A DNA stretch of 39,225 bases from CAMYLR01 sp039588915. Its GTDB lineage: Bacteria > Gemmatimonadota > Gemmatimonadetes > JACCXV01 > JAHWKZ01. Location: the NCBI GenBank assembly GCA_039588915.1, contig JBDGYV010000012.1:1-39225 (forward strand), read 5' to 3'. Positions 31,012-37,722 of this stretch are shown piece by piece. Position numbers and translations under genes: made by a program. The notes beneath the pieces were generated by a model. It ran no database searches. It was not told the origin of the DNA and saw only the letters and a list, made by a program, of their open reading frames with translations. Each line of letters opens with the position of its first letter. Positions within the stretch are counted from its first letter, which is position 1.

Positions 31012-32051
31012 ACGGGCCGTGTACCGTCGTTCAAGCGAACGACATGGCCCGAGCGGGCCGATTCCTCAGCCGCGAGCACCGCCACCAGGCTGAGGTACCC
31101 GTCGCGGAAGCTGGGCGACGGTGGCTGCCCCTCGCTTATCGCCTCGACGAAATGGGCCAGCGCGGAACGAAACGAAGGCTCACGACCTGGGGCCCGGTAC
31201 GTCTCCCAGATGTAACCACTGTGCTTGAGGGAATTGAGCCCGGATCGCAAACCCCGGAGCCCGGGAATCGATCTCGAGTTGGTCACGATCTCGACGTTGG
31301 GCGAGCGGTAACGGTCGACCGATAACCGCGCCCTTCCTGTATAGACCTCGAACCGGTCTTCGTTCACGGTGTTGATCGAAAGCAACGATTGGATCGCGAG
31401 ACCGTTGGCGAGTCGTACCTGAACCGCCGCGGTATCGTCTTCACTGCGCTGCGACCGAAGCTGGGCTGACACCTCTTCGATCTCGTCTTCGAACAGAAAC
31501 CGCATCAAATCGAAGTGGTGCGAGGCCTGGTCGAGGAGCGCGCCTCCCCCGCTCTCTCGGCGTCGTTTCCAATCGGGCAGGGTTTCCTCTGGTGTGGCCA
31601 GCACCGTGCGCGCCGCGACCCATTCACCGTACTTCCCCGATTGGAGACAACGCTTCAACTCCAAGTAGGCCCGATTGAAGCGGCAGTTGAAACCGATCAT
31701 TCCGATTGTGCCCGCGCGTTCCAGAGCCGATAGCACGGATCGGGCTTCGTCCCGAGTCGTAGCCAGCGGCTTTTCGAGGTAGACGTGCTTGCCACGGTCC
31801 AAAGCCGCCATCGCGACCTCGGCGTGCAGACCGCTCGGCGCGCAAACGACGACCGCCTCGACGTCTGGCATGTCCAACAGGGCCTCGTACTCGGTGACGG
31901 TCGCAGCAAGACGACCAGCCTGTTCCCGCAGCTGTGAGTCGGGTTCCGCCACCGCGACAAGACGTACCCCCGGCAGTCCCGCCAGGATAGGCAGGTGCAC
32001 GCGCCCCGCCACGCGGCCGCAGCCGATGAGACCGATATCGAGTGTGGCCAT
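31008..32051 (-). CDS. Gfo/Idh/MocA-family sugar oxidoreductase
   Basis: 347-aa NAD(P)-dependent enzyme acting on sugars, inositols or sugar nucleotides. The Rossmann motif is IGLIGCGRVAGRVHLPIL, followed by VVVCAPSGLHAEVAMAAL and the catalytic-region KHVYLEKPLATTRDEA (Lys of EKP). FNCRFNRAYLELKR is typical, and SGGGALLDQASHHFDLMRFL contains the usual active-site Asp and His. The ATG shares one base with the TAA stop of fetB, and the gene's own stop overlaps the next start. Sitting with GT4 and an AP-superfamily enzyme, a sugar-nucleotide or glycan-precursor role is the natural inference. Substrate cannot be fixed. Confidence 0.9.
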   Translation of the reverse strand: MATLDIGLIGCGRVAGRVHLPILAGLPGVRLVAVAEPDSQLREQAGRLAATVTEYEALLDMPDVEAVVVCAPSGLHAEVAMAALDRGKHVYLEKPLATTRDEARSVLSALERAGTIGMIGFNCRFNRAYLELKRCLQSGKYGEWVAARTVLATPEETLPDWKRRRESGGGALLDQASHHFDLMRFLFEDEIEEVSAQLRSQRSEDDTAAVQVRLANGLAIQSLLSINTVNEDRFEVYTGRARLSVDRYRSPNVEIVTNSRSIPGLRGLRSGLNSLKHSGYIWETYRAPGREPSFRSALAHFVEAISEGQPPSPSFRDGYLSLVAVLAAEESARSGHVVRLNDGTRPV

Positions 32052-32851
32052 TACGCAGCGACCTTGTGCACTCGATCGAGCCGCAGCCGGTGTCGATCGT
32101 CGAACAGCCGGTGATACGTGAAGAACACGATGCCGAAGGCGCCGAGCGCGGCGGCCGAAGCGATCATGAACATGATGACGATCTGGTACCGGACGGCATC
32201 GGTCGGCTCGGCGCCGGCGAGGATCTGGCCGGTCATCATGCCGGGCAGGCTGACGATGCCTATCACCATCATCGAGTTGATCATCGGGATGAGGCCGACC
32301 CGCATCGCGTCGCGGATGTGATCGTGCGCCGCCTCCCAGCGCGTGCCACCCAGCGCCAGCGTCGCCTCGACCGAGTCGCGACGCTGCACCAACGATTCCA
32401 CGAATCGGTCAAGCGACAGCGAGATGCCGTTGAGCGTATTGCCCAACACCATGCCGAGCAACGGGATGAGATACTGGGGATCGAACCACGGCTCGACCCG
32501 CACGATGCCTAACAGGGCGAGTCCGGTGACAAAGAACGCGGAGCCGGTCACCGAAACCAGGCTGCCCCAGTAGACGCCAGCAAAGCGACGCTGCGTGCGG
32601 TTCACCGCCGCCACACCCGCTATACCGGTCATCGCCGCCGCCATCGCCAATACCGGGATCGGGTTCTCGAGCGCAAACACCCATTTGAGCACGAGACCGA
32701 CTAGAAGCAGCTGGACGCTCATACGGAGCGCCGCGATCGCCAGGCGCCGGCCGAGGCCAAGGCGCAGCGTTGCAGACAAAACGAGGTTGGCGATAATCAG
32801 AAGTCCGGCGAGAGCCGTCTGCGCGTATCCAATTTGGAGATAACCGTTCAC
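32051..32851 (-). CDS. fetB: FetB-type iron-export ABC permease
   Basis: 266-aa integral membrane protein of the FetB/YbbM (UPF0014) family. Six or seven membrane segments are visible, among them LAGLLIIANLVLSATLRLGL, LLLVGLVLKWVFAL, LIPLLGMVLGNTLNGISLSL and IPMINSMMVIGIVSLPGMMT. GMVLGNTLNGISLSLDRF and MMVIGIVSLPGMMTGQILAG are diagnostic for the family. E. coli FetAB exports iron and helps under oxidative stress. The start is GTG 32849-32851, overlapping the fetA stop as GTGA; an upstream extension lies inside fetA. Order fetA-fetB is the usual one. Metal specificity here is inferred from the family only. Confidence 0.92.
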   Translation of the reverse strand: MNGYLQIGYAQTALAGLLIIANLVLSATLRLGLGRRLAIAALRMSVQLLLVGLVLKWVFALENPIPVLAMAAAMTGIAGVAAVNRTQRRFAGVYWGSLVSVTGSAFFVTGLALLGIVRVEPWFDPQYLIPLLGMVLGNTLNGISLSLDRFVESLVQRRDSVEATLALGGTRWEAAHDHIRDAMRVGLIPMINSMMVIGIVSLPGMMTGQILAGAEPTDAVRYQIVIMFMIASAAALGAFGIVFFTYHRLFDDRHRLRLDRVHKVAA

Positions 32852-33492
32852 AACACCACGCCGTTCAACGTCAGAGTCCGGTCGGTGACGCGTTCCACCT
32901 GCGCGCCGTCGTGACTCGTCCAAACGCTCGCCCGGCCAGGGGCTTCGCCGACCCAGCGCGCGACCAGATCTTCGGCCTGATCGGTGGCAACAGCGTCCAT
33001 CGATGCGCTGGGCTCGTCGAGCAGCAGCACCGAGGGCTCTACGCTGAGGGCTCGAATCAACGCCACGATCTGGGCCTCGCCGCCAGAAAGATCCGCGGCG
33101 TCCTTCTTTAGGAACGAGGCGTCACGATCGAACGCCCCGAGCCCGCGGATCACCGCCGAGCGGTCGTAACCCTTCGAACGATGAGCGGCCAGGCGGAACA
33201 CTGCACGGAGGTTTTCCTCAACGGTTCCCTCTCGGAGTGCCGGGCGCTGGTGCAGATAGACGACGCGCGAGCGGTAGGCAGGCATTTGCCACTCGTCGAG
33301 TGGTTTGTCATCGATGGCGATGCGACCTTCGTCGGCCGCATCGAGCCCTGCTAGACATCGCAGCAGGAGAGACTTGCCGGCGCCGGTCGGCCCGACGATC
33401 GCCAGGTTTTCACCGGCCGCCAGTTTTACTTCGACGCTACGCCAGATCCACCCATCGTCGATACGGCGTCCCAGGCCCGTTGCGCTCAACAC
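32848..33492 (-). CDS. fetA: FetA-type iron-export ABC ATPase
   Basis: 214-aa ABC ATPase, the energy subunit for FetB. Motifs are Walker A GPTGAGKS (34-41), the Q-loop around VVYLHQRPALREG, signature LSGGE (135-139), Walker B VLLLDEPSA (155-161) and the H-loop TSHD (193-195). Short length, with nothing beyond the nucleotide-binding domain, is typical of FetA/YbbL. The first usable start is GTG 33490-33492 (a GGCGG lies 6 nt before it), because an in-frame TAG lies a short way upstream. It follows the monooxygenase-like gene by 34 nt and overlaps fetB by 4 nt. Confidence 0.92.
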   Translation of the reverse strand: MLSATGLGRRIDDGWIWRSVEVKLAAGENLAIVGPTGAGKSLLLRCLAGLDAADEGRIAIDDKPLDEWQMPAYRSRVVYLHQRPALREGTVEENLRAVFRLAAHRSKGYDRSAVIRGLGAFDRDASFLKKDAADLSGGEAQIVALIRALSVEPSVLLLDEPSASMDAVATDQAEDLVARWVGEAPGRASVWTSHDGAQVERVTDRTLTLNGVVL

Positions 33493-33526
33493 TAGTTGGC
33501 CGCCATTGAGGTCGGTCTAGGCGCTA

Positions 33527-33883
33527 CTAGCGACGAAACCCGTACTCCAGAACGAAGTACTCGGGGCTCAGCTCAGCCAAGGGCTCCTGCAGAGTCGAGA
33601 TTTCGTGCTCTGGGCCGTGAACTTCGAGCCGGGTGAGATCGGCAACCTTCAGGGCCTCCTGGAAAATCTCACCCACGTTTTCGAGGTGCGCCAGAATGCC
33701 GGCTGCGTCCTCGTATCCCTCTCGGCAATGCGCCTGGCTGCCCTTGAAGGTGAAACCGTAGTGCAAGCACTTTGGCTCAGTGCTCGTTTTCTCAACAAAC
33801 TGCTCGCACAGACCTTTGAAGGCGTCCATGTCGTGCACATCAAAGTACGGTACGAGCGTACAGCAGGTGTCAGTGGCAGCCAT
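33527..33883 (-). CDS. Antibiotic-biosynthesis-monooxygenase-like (ABM fold) protein
   Basis: 118-aa protein, first gene of the long minus-strand run. The start is ATG 33881-33883 (MAATDTCCTLVPYFDV), with GGGAGA 5 nt upstream; a 10-residue longer reading lacks such a site. The ferredoxin-like alpha/beta layout (TLVPYFDVHDMDAFKGLCEQ, then CLHYGFTFKGSQAHCREGYE, then AGILAHLENVGEIFQEAL) resembles small ABM or quinol-monooxygenase domain proteins. LEVHGPEHEISTLQEPL and YFVLEYGFRR form the end. The paired Cys near the start (TCCTL) and two others are unusual. Enzymatic activity is not certain. Its promoter should lie in the 186 bp shared with the divergent gene at 34070, though I could not fix it. 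Confidence 0.65.
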   Translation of the reverse strand: MAATDTCCTLVPYFDVHDMDAFKGLCEQFVEKTSTEPKCLHYGFTFKGSQAHCREGYEDAAGILAHLENVGEIFQEALKVADLTRLEVHGPEHEISTLQEPLAELSPEYFVLEYGFRR

Positions 33884-34069
33884 GAGTTCTCCCAGGAATA
33901 CGTTCAGGTCCACACCTCGTTAGTTGCTTGTAGAATAGACGAAAGGCTGTAATCTCGCCGCTGCTGGGTCAACCACGCGTAGCCCCCCTTCCGTCGCAAA
34001 CGTGAGTGGACTCGTCAGCGGCGTCCGGCGTAGTATGGGATACGCACTCACGCCAGCCGGAGGGACCTC

Positions 34070-34936
34070 ATGACCCGCACCGTCGTCCTCGGTGTTCTGC
34101 TCACCGCACTGGTCAGCCTGCCCCAATCCCTTGTGATCGCCCAGGAGAGACAACTGAAAGGGGTCCAGTACCTAGATCTTTCGACCAACGCGGCGGATCT
34201 CGATTCCGAGGTCGCGGCCGTATTCGAGCACGCCGGGTTCAATCCGCTGACCGAGGACCAGCTCCGTGTAATCAGACGGGGGGAAACGACCGTGCGCAAC
34301 CTGAGCGCGTTCTCCTCGACCGTTAAGGCCGGAAAGTTGGCGGTCCAAAATCCAACCAACGCCACATACGAACAGGCGTTCGCCCGGCGTCTGAACGCGC
34401 TGCTGAAATCGACCGGGGATCAGAACATCGATGCGATGCTCTTCTTGGTCGTCAAGGAGTCGATCAAGGACCAGAACGAGAACAAGAAGTACTGGCTGAA
34501 CCGACTTGCGGAGATGAACAAGATCGCGGAGGCCCAGGCGGATTATCTGAAGTATCTGCAGAACAAGGCCAGGCAACTCGAGGAGAAAGCCAGGGCGAAA
34601 CAGGACGACGACGAGGATGCGGACAAACGTGGGCCTGAGAAGGTTCGAGCCGACCTCAAAGTGTTCGACCTCGAGGCCGACGACCAGGGCGCGATCCCCG
34701 GGTGTGATTCGGTCCCCTGTGTGACTGCCCGAGCCCGACTGTTGAACAAGGATCAGATCAACGCCGAGATCGCGACGATCGAAGCCGACCGGGAGACCGT
34801 CCGAAACAAGCGCCAGATGATCGCGACCCAGTTTGAGAACGCGAACAAGATCACCGGTCAGTACATCAACATGCTGTCAAGCGTCCTCAAGACGATGAAA
34901 GACATGAAGACGGGGGTCACCCGGAACCTCAGATAA
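34070..34936 (+). CDS. Exported helical/coiled-coil protein of unknown function
   Basis: 288-aa protein. GGAGGG lies 6 nt before the ATG, and the signal peptide is RTVVLGVLLTALVSLPQSLV with cleavage near IAQE. The mature part is nearly all helical. A Gln/Asn-rich helix (TSTVKAGKLAV region) precedes a long charged coiled coil at about 140-190 (EMNKIAEAQADYLKYLQNKA, RQLEEKARAKQDDDEDADKR). A Cys pair follows in PGCDSVPCVTARA, probably a disulfide loop, then a second helix (EIATIEADRETVRNKRQMIA) to the end. No family is recognised. It is divergent from the fet operon and separated from two other exported proteins by the tRNA-fragment region. The other coiled-coil protein at 36097 has a similar composition but no clear homology. 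Confidence 0.7.
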   Translation: MTRTVVLGVLLTALVSLPQSLVIAQERQLKGVQYLDLSTNAADLDSEVAAVFEHAGFNPLTEDQLRVIRRGETTVRNLSAFSSTVKAGKLAVQNPTNATYEQAFARRLNALLKSTGDQNIDAMLFLVVKESIKDQNENKKYWLNRLAEMNKIAEAQADYLKYLQNKARQLEEKARAKQDDDEDADKRGPEKVRADLKVFDLEADDQGAIPGCDSVPCVTARARLLNKDQINAEIATIEADRETVRNKRQMIATQFENANKITGQYINMLSSVLKTMKDMKTGVTRNLR

Positions 34937-34960
34937 CACAGTTTGAGACAACACACGACG

Positions 34961-34989
34961 TCGAACCAGTGACCTCCTGCACGTCAAGC
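34961..34989 (-). repeat. tRNA-Val(GAC)-like fragment, copy 1
   Basis: On the minus strand GCTTGACGTGCAGG, then AGGTC, ACTGG and TTCGA, match the anticodon loop, 3' anticodon stem, variable loop and 5' T-arm of a bacterial tRNA-Val. Similarity stops at the T-loop. The 27 nt at 34963-34989 equal copy 2 except for one base. No 5' half and no acceptor stem are present, so this is not a functional tRNA gene. Confidence 0.6.
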
Positions 34990-35117
34990 GGGGTCTTAGG
35001 CCGACGCATTATCACCAAACAAGAAAGGCTGCCAGATCATGACAGCCGTGGCCGTAGTAACGCGCCGCTTAGGCCGATCAGCCACCAGACCTTGGCAGCC
35101 CCTCCTATTAGTAACTC

Positions 35118-35217
35118 TAAAAGAGCCTCTTCAGCAGGGACGCGCGGCTCTGTCAGGCTACCGGCGTATTCCCCCGCCGGTTCAGTCGTCACTAAGAACG
35201 CGTCCCTGCCACTTTTA
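35118..35217. repeat. Long imperfect hairpin, about 100 nt
   Basis: Three nested stems share one axis: TAAAAG (35118-35123) with CTTTTA (35212-35217); GCAGGGACGCG (35134-35144) with CGCGTCCCTGC (35199-35209), 11 bp and perfect; and ACCGGCG (35160-35166) with CGCCGGT (35175-35181), with an 8-nt loop. It could be a structured RNA or a recombination-type DNA hairpin. No known RNA family is recognised. Confidence 0.55.
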
Positions 35218-35355
35218 AAGTATACGGCAACTCGCTCGCCATTGTAAAACAGTTAGGCGTGTAGGGGGCTCCCGTGCTTGGCCTAAGATGGTGCGTGCGG
35301 CAGTTGACTGCCTGACAGCGGCTCAGGCGCAGTTCAACGAACCGGGGGTTTGGAG

Positions 35356-35379
35356 ACCTACCACTGATGTCTGGTAGGT
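35356..35379. repeat. 8-bp hairpin at the tRNA-fragment 3' end
   Basis: ACCTACCA (35356-35363) pairs with TGGTAGGT (35372-35379) across an 8-nt loop. The right arm is the complement of the acceptor/CCA end of the tRNA-like copy 2, so the DNA beyond the fragment repeats that end in inverted form. Confidence 0.6.
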
Positions 35380-35417
35380 GACTCTGGATTGAACCAGTGA
35401 CCTCCTGCATGTCAAGC
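35372..35417 (-). repeat. tRNA-Val(GAC) 3'-half remnant, copy 2
   Basis: Read on the minus strand from 35415: loop TTGACAT with anticodon GAC, stem GCAGG, variable loop AGGTC, T-arm ACTGG-TTCAAT-CCAGA, acceptor strand GTCACCT, discriminator A and CCA. That is 44 nt against the expected 45, the T-loop being one base short. The partner 5' acceptor strand AGGTGAC and the D-arm are missing upstream, where the coding end of the next gene begins. It is thus the 3' half of a tRNA, as left by integration at a tRNA gene or by partial duplication. Confidence 0.65.
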
Positions 35418-35428
35418 CGGAGCTAACC

Positions 35429-36052
35429 CTATTGCTCCATGTTGTCGATGATTATGATTCCTCGCTCGGACAGACCCAGCAACGGTGTCGCCCCTTGCTG
35501 CGGCACCAACGCCCGCACTGTCCCACCGCCCTCTGGCGACGGCCTATCCTCAACAATGGTCCCCATAGCCGCCGCAAGGTCGTCCAGGGGCATGTACGGC
35601 CGGTTATTGATGATGATGATCCCCTTCGAGACGAGTTGGTCGCCGATGACGAAGCTCGTCGCCTCTGGCACCGCTGGTTGCTCTGCTGGCTGCTGAGGGC
35701 GTCGCATGACTCGAGCCGTCGGGCTAACCCGCTGGCCCTCCGCTTCGGGTGCGGGCCTGTTGGAAATGATAATCCCGGCGTGCTCGGGATTGAGCTTGAG
35801 GATGCCACCCTCGCTGGGCTGGACGGTATACCGATTCCGGCCCGCGTCGTACTTGACGGCGGACCCTAGCGCTGTGCCAATATCGGCCAGTGGGATGTAG
35901 GTGATCGTCAAGTTGTTCGGCGAGACCAGCCCTACTGGGATATTGCTGATGATGATGCCCTTTTCCTCCTGCGCCAACGCGTTCGTAACCGCGAGTATCG
36001 CAAGCAGAATCAGGGTCAAAGTGAGCTTGGCGAAGCGTGCCGTGTGTTTCAT
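35429..36052 (-). CDS. Exported protein with four GIII-type repeats and two stalk-like segments
   Basis: 207-aa protein. The signal peptide is FAKLTLTLILLAILAVTNAL with cleavage near AQEE. The mature part repeats a short motif four times at 31-38 (KGIIISNI), 91-98 (HAGIIISN), 143-150 (KGIIIINN) and at the very C-terminus, 197-204 (RGIIIIDN). After the first and third copies come YIPLADIGTALGSAVKYDAG and YMPLDDLAAAMGTIVED, which resemble the stalk domains of copper-amine-oxidase N-terminal type (xPLxxLaxalG). A Gln/Pro linker (RRPQQPAEQPAVPE) separates the halves. The stop falls 12 nt before the tRNA-like repeat. Probably forms beta structure in the periplasm or at the surface; function unknown. 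It lies 44 nt after the coiled-coil gene at 36097 and is likely cotranscribed with it. Confidence 0.72.
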   Translation of the reverse strand: MKHTARFAKLTLTLILLAILAVTNALAQEEKGIIISNIPVGLVSPNNLTITYIPLADIGTALGSAVKYDAGRNRYTVQPSEGGILKLNPEHAGIIISNRPAPEAEGQRVSPTARVMRRPQQPAEQPAVPEATSFVIGDQLVSKGIIIINNRPYMPLDDLAAAMGTIVEDRPSPEGGGTVRALVPQQGATPLLGLSERGIIIIDNMEQ

Positions 36053-36096
36053 GGTTCCAAACCTTCTGTTCGAGACGGGATCATTGCTATCCTCAC

Positions 36097-37275
36097 CTAC
36101 TCGCTGTCGTCCTCTTCATCCTCATCCTTCGCTCCGGTCGGCCGCAGCACCGCCCCTGGCTTGATCTGCTTCTGCCCATACTTGATCTTCGGGCCACCGG
36201 CTTGAACGGGGGCCCGTTTTCCGAAGACCTTGCTGTCCAGCTTTCCTACCACGGAGAAACTCCTCCAATCGTTGTGCCCACCGGCCGCAGCGCCCTCGCC
36301 CCCCTTGTTGTCTTCGGACTCCCCGAAGCGCTGCACCCGCGCGCGATACTCGCCGCGATCCAGCCAAAACGCCTCCAAACCGACGATTGGAATGGACCGT
36401 CGCTCGGGCTTCACTCCGGTCTTGAAGGCAAGGCTGACAGCTCCCGGGCCAGCCGATCCGAGGTGCTTCCACTCCAAGGTTCGGTCGTAGATGGTTTCCC
36501 AACTCCCGTGCACGGGATCGTTCGCGTCGTGCACAGGATTGTTCGCGCTGATCCCGCCGTGAACCACCACCATCTTCTGGATCTCGATGCGTACCTGCTT
36601 CGGCGGCTTATCTGAACTGATCCGAAGCTCCTCGTCGGAGTCGACGAGCAGCCGCGCTCCTTCCGAAGGAGCGGTGAGTGATACCTTCGCGATCTGCTTC
36701 TGCAAATCCCGCTTCTCTGCCTGCTTCTCGGCTAGCCTTCTGTCGGCGTCCTTCAGCAGGTCATCGATCTGCGCGATCGTCTGATCCGCCGCGCTTGAAT
36801 CTTTCGTCAACCTATCGCGCTGCGCTTTGAGCCCGTTCTTCTTGGCAATCAGGCCTTCGCGAATCGCGATGAGCTCCGGACTCGCCATACCTGCGGACGC
36901 TATAGAAGACGCGATAATCGCGTCTTCTATGTCATCGATCTCATCATTCACATCTCTGATTTCGCGCTCCACGGCCGCGAGGGTGTTCGCGATCCTCTCC
37001 CGCTCGACCAGCCATCTCTCCCTCTCGTCGATCAGGTCTTGTTTCATCTGAAGGATCGCGGCAATGGAGGCATCGAGATCTTCGAGAGCCTCGGCATTTG
37101 CTAGGCGGCGGCTTAAGACTGCGAGATGCTGGGATGTGACTTCCAGAGGCTTGGAAGGCTCGAGGATCCCTTCCTTTTTGCCCATTTCTTCATCCTGGGC
37201 TGTGGCAGAAGAAACGTGGATAAGACTTGCGAGCGCCAGAACACCCGCCAGTTGCAGAAACTTCATGGGATTCAT
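36097..37275 (-). CDS. Exported long coiled-coil protein with C-terminal beta domain
   Basis: 392-aa protein. The start is ATG 37273-37275 (MNPMKFLQLAGVLALASLIH), because GGAG lies 5 nt upstream; a 40-residue longer reading lacks support. Signal peptide cleavage falls near SATAQDEE. Residues 50-200 form a coiled coil with heptads (LQMKQDLIDERERWLVERER, LAAVEREIRDVNDEIDDIED, KAQRDRLTKDSSAADQTIAQ, DRRLAEKQAEKRDLQKQIAK). Residues 205-350 look beta-rich (RIEIQKMVVVHGGIS, SVVGKLDSKVF), and the tail is acidic (GAKDEDEEDDSE). No family is recognised. The coding sequence contains a 29-bp perfect palindrome at residues of the DIEDAIIASSIAS stretch. With the stalk-repeat protein it forms an apparent two-gene unit of exported proteins. 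Confidence 0.7.
   Translation of the reverse strand: MNPMKFLQLAGVLALASLIHVSSATAQDEEMGKKEGILEPSKPLEVTSQHLAVLSRRLANAEALEDLDASIAAILQMKQDLIDERERWLVERERIANTLAAVEREIRDVNDEIDDIEDAIIASSIASAGMASPELIAIREGLIAKKNGLKAQRDRLTKDSSAADQTIAQIDDLLKDADRRLAEKQAEKRDLQKQIAKVSLTAPSEGARLLVDSDEELRISSDKPPKQVRIEIQKMVVVHGGISANNPVHDANDPVHGSWETIYDRTLEWKHLGSAGPGAVSLAFKTGVKPERRSIPIVGLEAFWLDRGEYRARVQRFGESEDNKGGEGAAAGGHNDWRSFSVVGKLDSKVFGKRAPVQAGGPKIKYGQKQIKPGAVLRPTGAKDEDEEDDSE
36902..36930. repeat. 29-bp perfect palindrome inside a coding region
   Basis: ATAGAAGACGCGAT (36902-36915), centre A (36916), ATCGCGTCTTCTAT (36917-36930). Both 14-nt arms are exactly complementary. In the coding frame it spells the region IEDAIIASSI, so the palindrome keeps the frame. 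It would form a very stable cruciform or mRNA hairpin. Confidence 0.9.
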
Positions 37276-37722
37276 GTCAGCTCCAGACAGGATTTGCCTT
37301 GTCGGGGTTGTTACCTCAACCGTAGTGCAACCAAGACGCGGCCGTCTGTGGGGGAGAACCCGCTGTGATGTAGGTGAAAGCCTCACAGACGGCACAGTTG
37401 ATCCGAAAATGGGAGATCTAGAACCGAGGTCTTTTTGATCTTACAGAGGAACGTCCATCAACAGGGAAGCGAACGACATCATGCTCTTGCGGCAAAACGA
37501 CCTGCCCGACGTGCAGGCAGTCGATCGGGTGCAGCGCTTTGTTAGGTTTTATCGTTTATGTTCCAGCCGGGTGAACATCAGACTTTAGTCGAGAAAACGA
37601 TGATACGTTTTTTCATTAACTGTGCATCAATTGCTTGCACTCTTGTACTTGTATCAAACGGAATTTAAACAGCCGGGCCCTAACCGCGTGACACCAGCGC
37701 AGACACCACAGAGAGGCTAGCG
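37276..37722. other. Intergenic region upstream of the S9 peptidase gene
   Basis: 447 bp with no convincing gene. It is divergent, so it should hold promoters for the coiled-coil gene and for the peptidase, but none is clear enough to place. AT content rises in the last 130 bp (37550-37675). A 9-bp stem with one G-T pair, GAGAAAACG (37591-37599) and CGTTTTTTC (37606-37614), lies there and may be part of the control region. An isolated GTTAGGT at 37540 resembles the end of an integron attC site but has no partner. Confidence 0.45.

Larger units (their letters stand above)
34937..35428. other. Non-coding, repeat- and hairpin-rich stretch
   Basis: 492 bp with no credible gene. It carries two fragments of a tRNA-Val-like 3' half as direct repeats (34961-34989 and 35372-35417), a long imperfect hairpin (35118-35217), a smaller hairpin (35356-35379) and the motif CTTAGGCC three times: 34995, 35068 (the first two extend to CTTAGGCCGA) and, inverted, 35280-35287. 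A short stem GGCAG-TTGA-CTGCC lies at 35299-35312. Base composition is more even than in the surrounding genes. It looks like the scar of a small integrated element or a structured RNA region, rather than ordinary spacer. Confidence 0.55.

Noticed and set aside
34001..34052. 8-bp inverted repeat CGTGAGTG / CACTCACG in the divergent region before the gene at 34070
   Set aside because: The arms are 36 nt apart, and an 8-bp match is not rare in a region of nearly 200 bp; no flanking promoter supports an operator.
35252..35258. GTTAGGC here and GTTAGGT at 37540, resembling the 3' core of integron attC sites
   Set aside because: No RYYYAAC partner lies at the proper distance on either strand and no integrase or cassette genes are present; a 7-nt degenerate motif is expected by chance.
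35192..35410. 72-codon minus-strand open frame across the tRNA remnant region
   Set aside because: No ribosome site or recognisable protein features, and it crosses the tRNA-like repeat and a hairpin; treated as non-coding.
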